Assembly (NCBI RefSeq): GCF_002115745.1
Contig: NZ_JFKB01000002.1
Coordinates: forward strand, 310,001-374,000
Length of the DNA stretch: 64,000 nucleotides
Direction: 5' to 3'
Origin: Thalassospira alkalitolerans
GTDB taxonomy: Bacteria > Pseudomonadota > Alphaproteobacteria > Rhodospirillales > Thalassospiraceae
Within the stretch, counting starts at the first letter, position 1; each line of letters starts with the position of its first letter. This document shows positions 27,546-36,996 of the stretch, one piece after another. The notes under the pieces are model-generated. The model did no database searches and had not been told where the DNA came from. It saw only the letters and a program-made list of their open reading frames with translations. The translations under genes were made by a program, and so were the position numbers.

Positions 27546-28100
27546 ATGTCGGTAAGGCCGGATCACTGGATACGCCAGATGGCGCAGGAAAAAGGCATGA
27601 TTGAACCGTTCGTTGACGGTATCAGGCGCGATGGTGTCATTTCCTATGGGGTGAGTTCATACGGGTATGATGCCCGTGTCGCCGATGAGTTCAAGATTTT
27701 TACCAATGTCGACTCGGCCATTGTCGACCCCAAGGAATTCTCCGATGCCGGGTTCGTTAACCGTCAGACCGACGTTTGTGTGATTCCGCCCAACAGCTTT
27801 GCACTGGCGCGGACAGTCGAATATTTCCGCATCCCGCGCGATACGCTGGTGATTTGTCTTGGCAAGTCGACCTATGCGCGCTGTGGTATCATCGTCAATG
27901 TCACCCCGCTGGAACCGGAATGGGAAGGGCATGTGACGTTGGAGTTTTCCAATACAACGCCGCTGCCAGCCCGAATTTATGCCAATGAAGGGGCGTGCCA
28001 GTTCATTTTCCTGAAAGCCGAGAGCGAATGCGATACCTCCTATGCGGAGCGCGCAGGAAAATATATGGGCCAAAAAGGTGTCACGCTGCCGCGCCTGTGA
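27546..28100 (+). CDS. dcd: dCTP deaminase
   Basis: The 184-residue enzyme deaminates dCTP to dUTP, the first step of the usual bacterial route to dTMP. Family features seen are [20 protein letters not shown] at the N-terminus, [38 protein letters not shown] (substrate and catalytic loop, where Ser/Arg and Glu act) and [19 protein letters not shown]. Length is that of the trimeric deaminase. No fused dUTPase is present. It is followed by murA on the same strand. Confidence 0.97.
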   Translation: MSVRPDHWIRQMAQEKGMIEPFVDGIRRDGVISYGVSSYGYDARVADEFKIFTNVDSAIVDPKEFSDAGFVNRQTDVCVIPPNSFALARTVEYFRIPRDTLVICLGKSTYARCGIIVNVTPLEPEWEGHVTLEFSNTTPLPARIYANEGACQFIFLKAESECDTSYAERAGKYMGQKGVTLPRL

Positions 28101-28194
28101 TAAAGGCAATGCCAGATTCCTGACAGTGCCACGGAATACTTAGCAGGCACGAGTAACTGCTATGTCGTAATCGGCATGGCCACACGAGGATTGA

Positions 28195-29487
28195 ATGGAC
28201 CAGATCAAGATTTCCGGCGGTCGCCGGTTGCAGGGTAAAATCGCAATTGGCGGTGCCAAGAATGCGGCCCTTCCGTTGATGGCAGCAGCCCTTCTGACCG
28301 ATGAAACGCTGACGCTTTCCAATCTGCCGCATTTGGCCGATATTACATCGATGGCCAATCTTTTGGGGCAGCACGGTGTTGCGTTGCATTTGAACGGTCA
28401 TGCGCCCAACGGCGGGCATACCGGTCGTGTTCTGGAAATGACGGCCAAGGAAATCGCATCGACCACGGCACCGTATGATCTTGTGCGTAAAATGCGTGCA
28501 TCGGTTCTGGTTTTGGGGCCGCTTGTGGCACGTTGTGGCGTGGCGCGTGTATCGCTGCCCGGTGGTTGCGCGATTGGTAACCGTCCGGTTGATCTGCATC
28601 TTAAGGCGCTGGAAGCCATGGGGGCTGAAATCCATCTGACCGAGGGCTATATCGAGGCGCGTGCGCCCGAAGGGCTTAAGGGGGGGCATGTCCTGTTCCC
28701 GCAGGTGTCGGTTGGGGCAACGGAAAACGCCCTGATGGCGGCGTCGCTTGCTGATGGTGTTGTCACCATTGCCAATGCGGCACGCGAGCCTGAAGTTGCC
28801 GATTTGGCCCATTGTCTTGTTGCGATGGGGGCCGAAATTGAAGGTATTGGCACCGATACCCTGAAAGTCACCGGTAAGCCGCGCCTGCATGGGGCGGAAT
28901 ATTCGGTGGTGCCGGATCGTATTGAAACCGGGACCTATGCCATTGCCGCGGCCATCACCGGTGGTGAAATCGAACTGGTTGGCACCAAGGTTGAGCTGAT
29001 CGAAAGCTTGATCGTTTCGATGCGCAAAGCCGGGGTCGAGATCGAGGAAACCGAGGGCGGCATGATCGTGCGCGGTAATCGCGCCACGTTGAAAGGCGTT
29101 GATGTCATGACCGAACCATACCCGGGGTTCCCGACCGATATGCAGGCCCAGTTCATGGCCTTGATGGCGGTGGCCAATGGGGCGTCGATGATTACCGAGA
29201 CGATTTTTGAAAACCGTTTTATGCATGTGCCTGAGCTAAGCCGTATGGGCGCGGATGTTAACGTCCATGGCCGGTCGGCGATTGTGCGGGGCAGTGCGAA
29301 ATTATCGGGGGCCGAAGTGATGGCAACCGACCTTCGGGCATCGGTTTCGATGGTTCTTGCAGGCTTGGCAGCCGAGGGCGAGACGGTTATTAACCGTGTT
29401 TATCATCTGGATCGCGGGTATGAGCGGCTGGAAGAAAAGCTTGGCGCCTGTGGGGCGCAGATTGAACGTGTCCGGGTTCCGGCATAG
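28195..29487 (+). CDS. murA: UDP-N-acetylglucosamine 1-carboxyvinyltransferase
   Basis: The 430-residue cytosolic enzyme transfers enolpyruvate from PEP to UDP-GlcNAc, the first committed step of peptidoglycan synthesis and the target of fosfomycin. It opens [20 protein letters not shown] and has [13 protein letters not shown]. The active-site Cys is seen in [13 protein letters not shown] (about residue 125), so the enzyme is of the fosfomycin-sensitive Cys type. The C-terminal [19 protein letters not shown] block is also conserved. It begins a run of same-strand genes through hisD. Confidence 0.98.
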   Translation: MDQIKISGGRRLQGKIAIGGAKNAALPLMAAALLTDETLTLSNLPHLADITSMANLLGQHGVALHLNGHAPNGGHTGRVLEMTAKEIASTTAPYDLVRKMRASVLVLGPLVARCGVARVSLPGGCAIGNRPVDLHLKALEAMGAEIHLTEGYIEARAPEGLKGGHVLFPQVSVGATENALMAASLADGVVTIANAAREPEVADLAHCLVAMGAEIEGIGTDTLKVTGKPRLHGAEYSVVPDRIETGTYAIAAAITGGEIELVGTKVELIESLIVSMRKAGVEIEETEGGMIVRGNRATLKGVDVMTEPYPGFPTDMQAQFMALMAVANGASMITETIFENRFMHVPELSRMGADVNVHGRSAIVRGSAKLSGAEVMATDLRASVSMVLAGLAAEGETVINRVYHLDRGYERLEEKLGACGAQIERVRVPA

Positions 29488-29545
29488 TGCAATGACCTGT
29501 GGCCAATTGGCCTGAAGACAGACAAACGCGTAAGGCGACTGATTG

Positions 29546-30205
29546 ATGAGTGACGAAAAGCTGGTGCTGGCCCTGCCAAAGGGGCGCATTCTTGAAGAGG
29601 TAATGCCGTTGGTGCGTGCCGCCGGGATCGAACCCGAAGCCGCATTCGATGATCCGAAATCCCGGGCCCTTCGTTTCACAACCAATCATCCGCATATCGA
29701 TATTATCCGTGTGCGCAGTTTTGACGTGGCGACTTTTGTCGCATTTGGTGCCGCCCATATTGGTGTGTGCGGGAACGACGTTCTGATGGAATTTGATTAT
29801 TCCGAAATCTATGCGCCGCTTGATCTGGGTATCGGGCATTGCCGCCTCGCCGTAGCAGAACTTGCAGACTTGACGGATGGCGACGATCCATCGCGTTGGT
29901 CACATGTCCGCGTGGCGACGAAATATCCCAACGTAACGCAGGCCCATTTCGCCGCACGCGGTGTGCAGGCTGAATGCATTAAGTTGAACGGGGCGATGGA
30001 ACTTGCACCGACCCTTGGTTTGTGTCGCCGTATCGTGGATTTGGTGTCGACGGGTAACACCCTGAAAGCCAATGGTTTGCACGAAATTGAACATATTGCC
30101 GATATAACATCGCGCCTGATCGTTAATCGTGCGGCGCTTAAAACCCGCCCGACCGATGTTCAGCCCTGGATCGACCGTTTTTCCGAGGTGCGCAATGCCA
30201 ATTAA
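29546..30205 (+). CDS. hisG: ATP phosphoribosyltransferase, short form
   Basis: The roughly 219-residue catalytic subunit starts histidine synthesis by joining ATP and PRPP. Conserved blocks are [15 protein letters not shown] at the N-terminus, [13 protein letters not shown], and the PRPP-binding [11 protein letters not shown] region. It lacks the C-terminal histidine-sensing domain of the long form, so the family rule is that it needs the HisS-like partner HisZ, which is not in this window. ATG 29546 is taken; the preceding TTG would add one residue. It overlaps hisD by 11 bases. Confidence 0.96.
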   Translation: MSDEKLVLALPKGRILEEVMPLVRAAGIEPEAAFDDPKSRALRFTTNHPHIDIIRVRSFDVATFVAFGAAHIGVCGNDVLMEFDYSEIYAPLDLGIGHCRLAVAELADLTDGDDPSRWSHVRVATKYPNVTQAHFAARGVQAECIKLNGAMELAPTLGLCRRIVDLVSTGNTLKANGLHEIEHIADITSRLIVNRAALKTRPTDVQPWIDRFSEVRNAN

Positions 30206-31490
30206 GCTTTCAATCACCGATGCGGATTTCGAGGATGGCTTTGTCAAGCTGTTGGGGATGAAACGTGAATCGGATGCCGATGTTGATGCCGTCGTTGCCG
30301 ATATCATTGCCGCCGTCCGGGCGCGTGGTGATGCCGCTGTTTGCGAATATACCAACAAGTTTGATCGTCTGAATATTGATGCCAAGGGTATGGTCGTCAC
30401 CAAAGACGAAGTCGATGCGGCCGTGGCGGCAGTTGAGCCCGACCTTTTGAAGTCGTTGGAACTTGCGGCGGAACGCATTCGTTCATACCATGATCGCCAG
30501 ATGCCAGCCGATGAACGTTATATCGATGCCAGCGGGGTTGAACTTGGCTGGCGCTGGCGTCCTGTTTCGGCGGCCGGGCTTTATGTGCCGGGTGGGCTGG
30601 CGTCTTATCCGTCGTCGGTTTTGATGAATGCGATACCGGCCAAGGTTGCCGGGGTCGAACGCCTTGTGATGGTGGTGCCAACACCGGACAATAAAATGAA
30701 CCCGCTGGTTCTGGCGGCGGCCCGCATTGCCGGTATCGACGAGATTTACCGCATTGGCGGCGCACAGGCGATTGCAGCCCTTGCCTATGGTACCGAAACC
30801 ATCAAGCCGGTTGATAAAATCGTTGGTCCGGGAAATGCCTTTGTCGCGGCGGCAAAACGGCGCGTGTTTGGGCAGGTCGGGATTGATATGATTGCCGGTC
30901 CGTCGGAAATCCTTGTGGTTGCCGATGGCAGCAATGATCCAAGCTGGGTGGCTGCAGACCTTTTGTCGCAGGCCGAACATGATCCAGTGGCGCAATCGAT
31001 CCTGATTACCGATGACGCGGCATTTGCAGATCGTGTTCAGGAAGCCATTGATATGCATTTGGAAACATTGCCGCGGGCGGAAATTGCCGGGGCAAGCTGG
31101 CGTGATTTTGGTGCGATTGTCGTGGTTGAAAATCTAACGCAGGCTCCTGCCCTGGTGGATCGGATCGCACCGGAACACCTTGAGCTGGCTGTGGATGATC
31201 CGGACGCACTGGCCGAGGATATCCATCACGCCGGGGCCATTTTCCTGGGGCGTTATACGCCAGAGGCAATTGGTGATTATGTTGCCGGGCCGAACCATGT
31301 TCTGCCAACAGCCCGTTCGGCGCGGTTCTCGTCCGGGCTTGGCGTACTTGATTTCATCAAGCGGTCGTCGCTGATCAAATGCACGCCTGAAAGTTTGGCC
31401 AAGATCGGTCCGGCGGCGATTGCATTGGCCGAAAGCGAAGGTTTGCAGGCACATGGACTTTCTGTAGCGATCCGGTCCAACCGGATGTAA
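30195..31490 (+). CDS. hisD: Histidinol dehydrogenase
   Basis: The 431-residue zinc enzyme oxidises histidinol to histidine in two NAD-dependent steps. Family motifs include [49 protein letters not shown] (zinc ligands) and [16 protein letters not shown]. The start is ATG 30195 ([11 protein letters not shown]), because a longer in-frame start at 30129 would lie deep inside hisG. The 11-base overlap with hisG implies coupled translation. hisG-hisD is a partial histidine operon; other his genes are elsewhere. Confidence 0.98.
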   Translation: MPIKLSITDADFEDGFVKLLGMKRESDADVDAVVADIIAAVRARGDAAVCEYTNKFDRLNIDAKGMVVTKDEVDAAVAAVEPDLLKSLELAAERIRSYHDRQMPADERYIDASGVELGWRWRPVSAAGLYVPGGLASYPSSVLMNAIPAKVAGVERLVMVVPTPDNKMNPLVLAAARIAGIDEIYRIGGAQAIAALAYGTETIKPVDKIVGPGNAFVAAAKRRVFGQVGIDMIAGPSEILVVADGSNDPSWVAADLLSQAEHDPVAQSILITDDAAFADRVQEAIDMHLETLPRAEIAGASWRDFGAIVVVENLTQAPALVDRIAPEHLELAVDDPDALAEDIHHAGAIFLGRYTPEAIGDYVAGPNHVLPTARSARFSSGLGVLDFIKRSSLIKCTPESLAKIGPAAIALAESEGLQAHGLSVAIRSNRM

Positions 31491-31539
31491 GCTGTTGCGG
31501 TGCAGCGCAGCGCAGCGCATGAGGGGTCGCAGGGAGACA

Positions 31540-32028
31540 ATGATGGCAGAAATAGCAACGAACCAATGCATTGCCGGTATCTATCTTGACGAAAAGTACA
31601 AGGTGCGTCGTCGCCCCGAGGTCGAGCATGAACAGGCCGTCGCCATTTATGATCTTCTGGAAGATAATCATTTCGAACCGGTTGGCGGTTTTGAAGGTCC
31701 GTATTCGGTGCATATGCGCATCGAGGAAAACCGCATCTATATGGATGTGCGTGGCGACGATGACAGCGAAAACCTGACCACCATCGTTGTGCCATTGACC
31801 CCGTTCCGTCGGATCGTGAAGGATTACTTCATGATTTGTGAAAGTTATTACGATGCGATCAAAAAGGCGACGGCATCCCAAATCGAAACCATCGATATGG
31901 CGCGTCGCGGTTTGCATAACGAAGGGTCGGAACAGCTTCTTGAATTGCTGTCCGACAAGGTGACGATTGATGAAAACACAGCGCGTCGCCTGTTTACCCT
32001 GATCTGCGTCCTTCATATCCGGGGTTAA
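31540..32028 (+). CDS. UPF0262 family protein
   Basis: The 162-residue protein matches the alphaproteobacterial UPF0262 family: DEKYKVRRRPEVEHEQAVAI near the N-terminus, FRRIVKDYFMICESYYDAI in the middle, and TARRLFTLICVLHIRG at the end. Its function is not established. ATG 31540 follows an AGGGAG ribosome site; a TTG at 31495 is in frame upstream but lacks support. It lies between hisD and the phosphatase gene, with 6 bases to the latter. Confidence 0.9.
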   Translation: MMAEIATNQCIAGIYLDEKYKVRRRPEVEHEQAVAIYDLLEDNHFEPVGGFEGPYSVHMRIEENRIYMDVRGDDDSENLTTIVVPLTPFRRIVKDYFMICESYYDAIKKATASQIETIDMARRGLHNEGSEQLLELLSDKVTIDENTARRLFTLICVLHIRG

Positions 32029-32034
32029 GGCACG

Positions 32035-32481
32035 GTGGAAGAAGAACTTCCCGGTTCAGTTCTTTTTGCCTGTAGCTTCAACGCCGTAAGATCCGTTATG
32101 GCAGCAGCCATGTTGCGCCATTATCACGGGACACGGATTTATGTTGAAAGTTGCGGGCTGCGTGCTGGTGATCTTGATGGCTTTGCCGTTGCGGTCATGG
32201 ATGAAATCGGGCTTGATATCTCGGCCTATAAATCCAAAACATTTGACGAGCTTGAAGACGGGTTTTTTGACCTGATCATTACCCTGTCACCCGAAGCACA
32301 GCACCGTGCGGTCGAAATGACGCGCACCATGGCGTGCGATGTTGAGTTTTGGAATACGTTTGATGCAACGATTGTCGAAGGTTCCCGCGAGGTGCGCCTT
32401 GAAGCTTATCGTCAGGTGCGCGACCAGATCAGGAAGCGCATCCTTGACCGGTTCCCCGTAGGACCGGCACCAAAGGTTTAG
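32035..32481 (+). CDS. Low-molecular-weight tyrosine phosphatase-like protein
   Basis: The 148-residue protein has the LMW phosphatase/ArsC loop CSFNAVRSVMAAAM (C-x5-R at about residues 12-18) and the C-terminal acid-loop region FWNTFDATIVEGSREVR, where the proposed general acid Asp is followed by Ala rather than the usual Pro. It may act on phosphotyrosine or on arsenate. GTG 32035 begins 6 bases after the UPF0262 stop, so the two genes are probably co-expressed. Confidence 0.88.
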   Translation: MEEELPGSVLFACSFNAVRSVMAAAMLRHYHGTRIYVESCGLRAGDLDGFAVAVMDEIGLDISAYKSKTFDELEDGFFDLIITLSPEAQHRAVEMTRTMACDVEFWNTFDATIVEGSREVRLEAYRQVRDQIRKRILDRFPVGPAPKV

Positions 32482-32511
32482 GTCCTGACCCTAAGCCGCC
32501 GCGTTTGAATA

Positions 32512-33018
32512 TCAGGCATCAATCAGTGTGTTGAAGGCATCCCCGTCCAGAACATGGATTTTTTCATCTTCGGCGTGGTGCATGCCGATACGAGCGTAAA
32601 ATCGTTGGCCGATAATGTTGTCAGCGTCCACGGACAGGCGGATATAATGTCGCCCCTGTGACCTTGCGTGTGATGCCACCTGCGCAATCAGGTGGCGGGC
32701 AAATCCCCCGCCGCGATATTCCGGCGCGACAAACAGATCCTGAATATAAATCCCGGCCTTGCCGCGAAAGGTCGAATAACTTGGGAAGTAAAGGCACAGG
32801 GCAACAGCTGTGTCGTCATTATGGGCAATCAGGGCTTCGAATGCGGGGTTGGGGCCAAATCCATCGCGCGCCAGATCCGCAGGCGTGCTTTTGAACTTGT
32901 CTTCGCATCCTGTCGTGCGGGCGATTTCAAAAAGCATGGCGTGGATATCATCAACATCGTCTGCGGTGGCAATTCGGATTTGTGGCGGCGTAATGGGGTG
33001 GGGGTGATTGGCCGTCAT
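32512..33018 (-). CDS. GNAT family N-acetyltransferase
   Basis: The 168-residue protein has the GNAT fold pattern: IRIATADDVDDIHAMLFEI at the N-terminus, the coenzyme-A loop LFVAPEYRGGGFARHLIA (the R-G-x-G-x-A type), and DADNIIGQRFYARIGMH at the C-terminus. It resembles small diamine or amino-group acetyltransferases, with an unknown acceptor. ATG 33018 is chosen because the family begins there and an AAGGAAC lies upstream; a longer frame reaches 33201. It is opposite in direction to its neighbours. Confidence 0.88.
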   Translation of the reverse strand: MTANHPHPITPPQIRIATADDVDDIHAMLFEIARTTGCEDKFKSTPADLARDGFGPNPAFEALIAHNDDTAVALCLYFPSYSTFRGKAGIYIQDLFVAPEYRGGGFARHLIAQVASHARSQGRHYIRLSVDADNIIGQRFYARIGMHHAEDEKIHVLDGDAFNTLIDA

Positions 33019-33239
33019 ATTCAATGGTTCCTTTATGGTGGCGGGGAAACCATAATGGGGAACGGTCATGCGCAACAGCATAATTCCCCGGTACGGTTTT
33101 GGGGGCCGGGCGGGCATGATCGAAATGCAGTGCAGGGCCGCTTTGACCTTTGCGTGAAAGGACTTGACCTTTTTCCGCGAACAGAGCAGTTTGCGGGCCA
33201 CCGGTAAATTGGTATTGCAATACGAAAGTTAGGAGTCAC

Positions 33240-33458
33240 ATGGCTAAAGAAGACGTTATCGAGTTTCAGGGCACTGTTGTCGAACTTCTGCCCAATGCGA
33301 TGTTTCGCGTGAAGCTGGACAATGATCACGAAATTCTTGCTCATACCTCGGGCAAGATGCGCAAGAACCGTATTCGCGTTCTCGCAGGTGACCGCGTCAG
33401 CGTTGAAATGACGCCTTATGACCTGACCAAAGGTCGTATTACCTTCCGTTTCAAGTAA
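33240..33458 (+). CDS. infA: Translation initiation factor IF-1
   Basis: The 72-residue OB-fold protein helps place initiator tRNA on the 30S subunit. It matches IF-1 end to end: [20 protein letters not shown], followed by [20 protein letters not shown] and [26 protein letters not shown] lies just upstream of the start. It stands alone ahead of maf, as often in alphaproteobacteria. Confidence 0.98.
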   Translation: MAKEDVIEFQGTVVELLPNAMFRVKLDNDHEILAHTSGKMRKNRIRVLAGDRVSVEMTPYDLTKGRITFRFK

Positions 33459-33609
33459 TCCGGAACCTGTAATACTGCAAAAATTGACGTTACCGGGCGC
33501 GCAGTTTAGGTTTGCGCGCATGGTTGCGTTTTGCTGTGTTCGTGATGGATTTTGAACGCAATGCGTTCTGCTTTGATTTGGCTTTGGTTGTCTATCGGGG
33601 AGCCGCGAC

Positions 33610-34188
33610 TTGTCGAAACTGATTTTGGCCTCTGCATCGCCGCGGCGTCTTGAGCTGCTTGCGCAGATCGGAATTGTGCCGGATCAGGTCGTGCCAGCCG
33701 ATATTGATGAAACCCCGCATGCGGATGAAAGTCCCCGTCGTCTGGCATTGCGCCTGGCGGAGGAAAAGGCCCGTGCGGTCGTTAACGATTACGCGGGCTG
33801 TTTTGTGCTGGCGGCGGATACGGTCGTGGCCTGTGGCCGCCGTGCGCTTGGCAAGGCGTCAGATACTAGCGAGGCACGCAAGTTTCTGTCGCTTTTATCC
33901 GGGCGGCGCCATCGGGTTCATGGCGGGATTTGTGTGATTGCCCCGGATGGCACGATGCGGTCGCGTGTGATCGAAACCCAGGTGATATTCCGTCGTCTTG
34001 GCGATGATGATCTTGCGCGTTATCTGTCGCATGATGAATGGCAAGGAAAGGCAGGGGCCTATGCCATTCAGGGATATGCGTCTGTGTTTGTCAAAAGCAT
34101 TACCGGGTCCTATTCCAATGTTGTCGGGCTGTCATTGTGCGAAGTCGATGGCATGCTGCGCGGTCTTGGCTTTAAACAGGGGATGTGA
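33610..34188 (+). CDS. maf: Maf-type nucleoside triphosphate pyrophosphatase
   Basis: The 192-residue enzyme of the Maf/Ham1-like group hydrolyses non-canonical or methylated NTPs. Conserved features are LILASASPRRLELLAQIGI at the N-terminus, ADIDETPHADESP, LAADTVVACGRRALGKASD, and SLLSGRRHRVHGGICVI. The start is TTG 33610. Its stop at 34186-34188 lies next to the start of the RNase E/G-like gene, so the two are coupled. Confidence 0.95.
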   Translation: MSKLILASASPRRLELLAQIGIVPDQVVPADIDETPHADESPRRLALRLAEEKARAVVNDYAGCFVLAADTVVACGRRALGKASDTSEARKFLSLLSGRRHRVHGGICVIAPDGTMRSRVIETQVIFRRLGDDDLARYLSHDEWQGKAGAYAIQGYASVFVKSITGSYSNVVGLSLCEVDGMLRGLGFKQGM

Positions 34189-34190
34189 TC

Positions 34191-35603
34191 ATGGGGACGG
34201 ACGGAACACATACCGACCGTCTTTTGATTGATGCGCTTGCGTGCGAACGGCGGATTGCCCTGATCCGTGAAGATCGGCTGGTGCGGTTGTGGATTGATCG
34301 CGGTGGCCCGGCACGATTTGATATTCATCTGGGGCGTGTTTCCAAAATTTTGCCTGAAATGGCAGCGGCCATGGTGGCACTTGATGGTGTCGCCGATGGA
34401 TTGTTGCCGTTTGACCGTATTGACGGGCCGCTGCATGAAGGCCAGTGGGTGATCGTTCAGGTTTCCCGCCTTGGATTTGACGATAAAGGCCCCAAATTGA
34501 CCGGGCGGATTGCGATAGAAGGGCTTGGCATGATCCTGCGCCCCCGCGAAAGCAAGGGCGGCGGGCTTATTGAATTGCCCCGCAAGTTAAAGGATGATGA
34601 CCGACGCGCCGCATTGCTGTCGCTTTTCAAGGGGCTGTGCGGCCGAAATGAAAGCATTACACTGCGCAGTCTGGCAATTGATTGCGACGATGGCGCCCTT
34701 ATTGGCGAGCTCAAACAACTGCGTGCGGTCTGGGCACAGGCCGACGCCGCGCAAAAATCCCCATCCAGACCGGTTCTGGTTTTCAAGGCACTTTCCGATG
34801 CCGATCAACTGATCGAACGCCATGTGATGGACGGCGGCGAATGTATTGTCGATGGTGTGGATGAATTTGTTCGCCTGCGCGGGATGCTTTTGGCGCGTGG
34901 ATATGGTGATGCGCATCTTGTCCGTTATGATGGGGCGCGGCTTTTATTTGATGATCAGGATATCGAAGACGATATTGCCGTCGCATTGCAGCCCCGTGTT
35001 GACCTGTCAGGGGGCGGTTGGATTGCCATTGAACAAACCACAGCCCTGTGTGCGATTGATGTCAATGCTGCCGGTTCGGATGCGGATCGTGATGTTTTGC
35101 GCCGGGCAGAGCAGGTTAACCTTCGGGCGGTGGATGAAATCGTCCGTCAGTTGAAATTGCGAAATATTGGCGGTTTGGTGGTGATTGATCCGTTGCGCAT
35201 GGCAGGTAAAGCTGCGCGGGACCGGTTCGAGGTTGCCCTTCGTGATGCCTTTGGTCCGGAAATGAGCGGTGCAGTGCAGTTTGGCGGTTTTACGCGATTG
35301 GGTTTGTTTGAGCTCAGCCGTCAGCGTGGGGGCACGGCGCTGGCCGAATTGATGCAAGGCTCGCAGCCTGATCCTATGCCGACATTGGCGGGGGCATTGA
35401 ACAATATCCTGCGATCTGTGGTGCGTGATTTGCGTGCGGGGCAGGGCGGACGATATCGGCTTTGCGTTGCGCCCGACCTTGTCCGTGCCATGGCAACAGA
35501 CCGTCATGGACAACAAATTCTGGAACGCGCAATGGGGATGGCGCCAGAAATGGCTGCCGATAAAACCCTTTTGCGTGGTGATTACAGGCTGGAGAAGATC
35601 TGA
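34191..35603 (+). CDS. Ribonuclease E/G family protein
   Basis: The roughly 470-residue protein has an N-terminal S1-like RNA-binding region (about 40-110) and the RNase E/G core: IAIEQTTALCAIDVNAAG, where the first catalytic Asp is kept, and LRNIGGLVVIDPLRMAGKA, where the usual second acidic pair of VIDFIDM is only partly kept. The Zn-link motif CPxC that joins dimers in RNase E is not seen. It may therefore be a divergent paralogue. ATG 34191 follows AGGGG; GTG 34185, overlapping the maf stop, is an alternative. yacG starts 1 base past its stop. Confidence 0.9.
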   Translation: MGTDGTHTDRLLIDALACERRIALIREDRLVRLWIDRGGPARFDIHLGRVSKILPEMAAAMVALDGVADGLLPFDRIDGPLHEGQWVIVQVSRLGFDDKGPKLTGRIAIEGLGMILRPRESKGGGLIELPRKLKDDDRRAALLSLFKGLCGRNESITLRSLAIDCDDGALIGELKQLRAVWAQADAAQKSPSRPVLVFKALSDADQLIERHVMDGGECIVDGVDEFVRLRGMLLARGYGDAHLVRYDGARLLFDDQDIEDDIAVALQPRVDLSGGGWIAIEQTTALCAIDVNAAGSDADRDVLRRAEQVNLRAVDEIVRQLKLRNIGGLVVIDPLRMAGKAARDRFEVALRDAFGPEMSGAVQFGGFTRLGLFELSRQRGGTALAELMQGSQPDPMPTLAGALNNILRSVVRDLRAGQGGRYRLCVAPDLVRAMATDRHGQQILERAMGMAPEMAADKTLLRGDYRLEKI

Positions 35604-35604
35604 A

Positions 35605-35811
35605 ATGAACGAGAAAAAGTCAGTCAAAACAGCGGATTCTGGCTGTGCCATGTGTGGCAAGCCGGTCGATGAAAAATACAAGCCGTTCTGTTCTAAACGC
35701 TGTGCGGATCTTGACCTTGGCAAATGGCTGAATGAAAGCTATGCGGTTCCGGCGGCCGAGCCGCCAGAGTATCTTGAAGACCTTGAAGATGAAGAAGATT
35801 TTCAAGCGTAA
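35605..35811 (+). CDS. yacG: DNA gyrase inhibitor YacG (zinc-binding)
   Basis: The 68-residue protein binds one zinc and inhibits DNA gyrase in Escherichia coli. The four cysteines are seen in CAMCGKPVDEKYKPFCSKRC, and the end DLDLGKWLNESYAVP is the family pattern, followed by an acidic tail. ATG 35605 starts just after the RNase E/G-like stop. maf, RNase E/G-like and yacG form a standard alphaproteobacterial set. Confidence 0.95.
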   Translation: MNEKKSVKTADSGCAMCGKPVDEKYKPFCSKRCADLDLGKWLNESYAVPAAEPPEYLEDLEDEEDFQA

Positions 35812-35908
35812 AAAAAATGCGATTTGAGGCTGGACAAGCCCCAAAGGAGTTTGTATAACCCCGCTCGTTCCGCAGGGAACGCTCCGGAAACGGAGACACC
35901 AAGAGAAT

Positions 35909-35984
35909 GCCCGGGTAGCTCAGTTGGTAGAGCAGTGGACTGAAAATCCGCGTGTCGGTGGTTCGAATCCGCCCCCGGGCACCA
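35909..35984 (+). tRNA. tRNA-Phe (anticodon GAA)
   Basis: The plus strand reads GCCCGGG, a D-arm TAGCTCAGTTGGTAGAGC, an anticodon stem GGACT/-ATCC closing a loop with GAA (codons TTC/TTT), a T-arm GGTTCGAATCC, and CCCGGGC followed by encoded ACCA. Length is 76 nt. It is the last clear host gene before the prophage. Confidence 0.97.
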
Positions 35985-36004
35985 TCCTTGGTCGCCCAAA
36001 ACAG

Positions 36005-36028
36005 CCCGGCCATTGGTCGGGTTTTTTT
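36005..36028 (+). terminator. Intrinsic terminator of tRNA-Phe
   Basis: Arms CCCGGCC (36005-36011) and GGTCGGG (36015-36021, one G-T pair) close an ATT loop, followed by seven T at 36022-36028. It is a strong plus-strand terminator. Confidence 0.9.
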
Positions 36029-36072
36029 GTGCCTGAAATCTTGTCATTGAAAGATTATAGCGCGGCGCGATT

Positions 36073-36101
36073 TTTTGCATAGTTTGGCAGTCTATTTTGC
36101 A
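36073..36101. repeat. Candidate phage-end transposase-binding repeats
   Basis: TTTTGCA occurs at 36073-36079 and again at 36095-36101, exactly 22 bases apart, within a larger match TxTTTTGCAxA. Mu-like ends carry transposase sites of about 22 bp. The position between host terminator and last phage gene is right, but only one end is visible, so this remains a candidate. Confidence 0.35.
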
Positions 36102-36120
36102 CAAAGCCACGCAATGAAAA

Positions 36121-36139
36121 GGGTGGCACTTGGCCACCC
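36121..36139 (-). terminator. Terminator after the prophage methylase
   Basis: Arms GGGTGGC (36121-36127) and GCCACCC (36133-36139) close a 5-base loop. On the minus strand it is followed by TTTTCATT, eight bases beyond the methylase stop, as expected for the end of the late transcript. Confidence 0.8.
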
Positions 36140-36146
36140 CGTTCGA

Positions 36147-36971
36147 TCATTGATTGCTGATAAGCACTTCACCGTATGACTTCCTGCCTTCGGTCTTATT
36201 GCTGATCGAGTATGCCACGTTGACGGCCTCTATCTTGAAGCTGGAAAATATCTCACGCACTTCTGGCCGGTCATTCAATGACAGAATGAATGACCCTTTT
36301 ATCTGGCCCAGTTGATCGGCCAGCTTGGTGAAGTCATCCCGGCTGAAGATATCCTTCCCATAGTCGCCTTCGTTCCCATAGTAAGGTGGATCAAGGTAGA
36401 ACAGGGTATCAGGCCGGTCATAGCGATCAATGAAGGCCGCGTAATCCAGACATTCAATTGTCACGCCCGCAAGACGGGAATGAAGGTCTTCGAGCATCGG
36501 GGCCAGCTTGGTGATATCAAACCGTCCGGGGCGTCCCGGTGCCACCCCAAAGTTCCGGCCTGATACCTTTCCTCCAAATGCTGTCCGCTGAAGATAGAGG
36601 AAGCGTGCTGCCCTTTGGAGATCGGTTAGCGTTTCGGGATCGACAGAGGTTAATCGTTCAAATTCCACTCTGGTCGTCAGCCGCCATTTCAGCAGATCGA
36701 TGAAGTATGGGTAATGTTCCTGAAGGACGCGGAACAGGTTGTAGACATCACGGTTACGATCATTGATCACCTCGCACTTTGCCTGATGATCACGGCGTAA
36801 GAAAACACCGCCCATCCCAACAAATACCTCGGCATATGTCGCGTGCGGTATGGTTTTAATCTTCCCGATAATCCGCTTGGCCAGCCTGCTTTTTCCGCCC
36901 AGATAAGGGGCCACAGGTTTCACCGGAACCGTTGGAGAATTCTCCACAATATTAGACTTTAGGTCTTTCAC
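36147..36971 (-). CDS. Phage DNA adenine N6-methylase (D12/Dam class)
   Basis: This SAM-dependent methylase has the D12 layout: VAPYLGGKSRLAKRIIGKI (FxGGK-like SAM motif), EVFVGMGGVFLRR, VINDRNRDVYNLFRVLQEH and the catalytic DPPYYGNEGDYG. It probably modifies phage DNA against host restriction; the site is not predictable from sequence. GTG 36971 is taken as the start because GGAGAG lies 5 bases upstream (274 codons); ATG 37031 is in frame and would overlap com by 35 bases. It replaces mom in the Mu com-mom arrangement. Confidence 0.88.
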   Translation of the reverse strand: MKDLKSNIVENSPTVPVKPVAPYLGGKSRLAKRIIGKIKTIPHATYAEVFVGMGGVFLRRDHQAKCEVINDRNRDVYNLFRVLQEHYPYFIDLLKWRLTTRVEFERLTSVDPETLTDLQRAARFLYLQRTAFGGKVSGRNFGVAPGRPGRFDITKLAPMLEDLHSRLAGVTIECLDYAAFIDRYDRPDTLFYLDPPYYGNEGDYGKDIFSRDDFTKLADQLGQIKGSFILSLNDRPEVREIFSSFKIEAVNVAYSISNKTEGRKSYGEVLISNQ

Positions 36972-36996
36972 TTTTTCTCTCCGAAGCTCTTGGCTT

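Noticed and set aside
28081..29226. A 381-codon minus-strand open frame
   Set aside because: It is antisense to murA; its His/Arg/Gln-rich translation is typical of shadow frames.
31497..31520. GCAGC repeats before the UPF0262 gene
   Set aside because: Only a few imperfect units; a simple-sequence patch rather than a meaningful repeat array.
35909..36146. tRNA-Phe as an integrase attachment site for the prophage
   Set aside because: No copy of the tRNA 3' end and no integrase are seen, and the gene set is Mu-like, which inserts by transposition. The unseen right end could still change this view.
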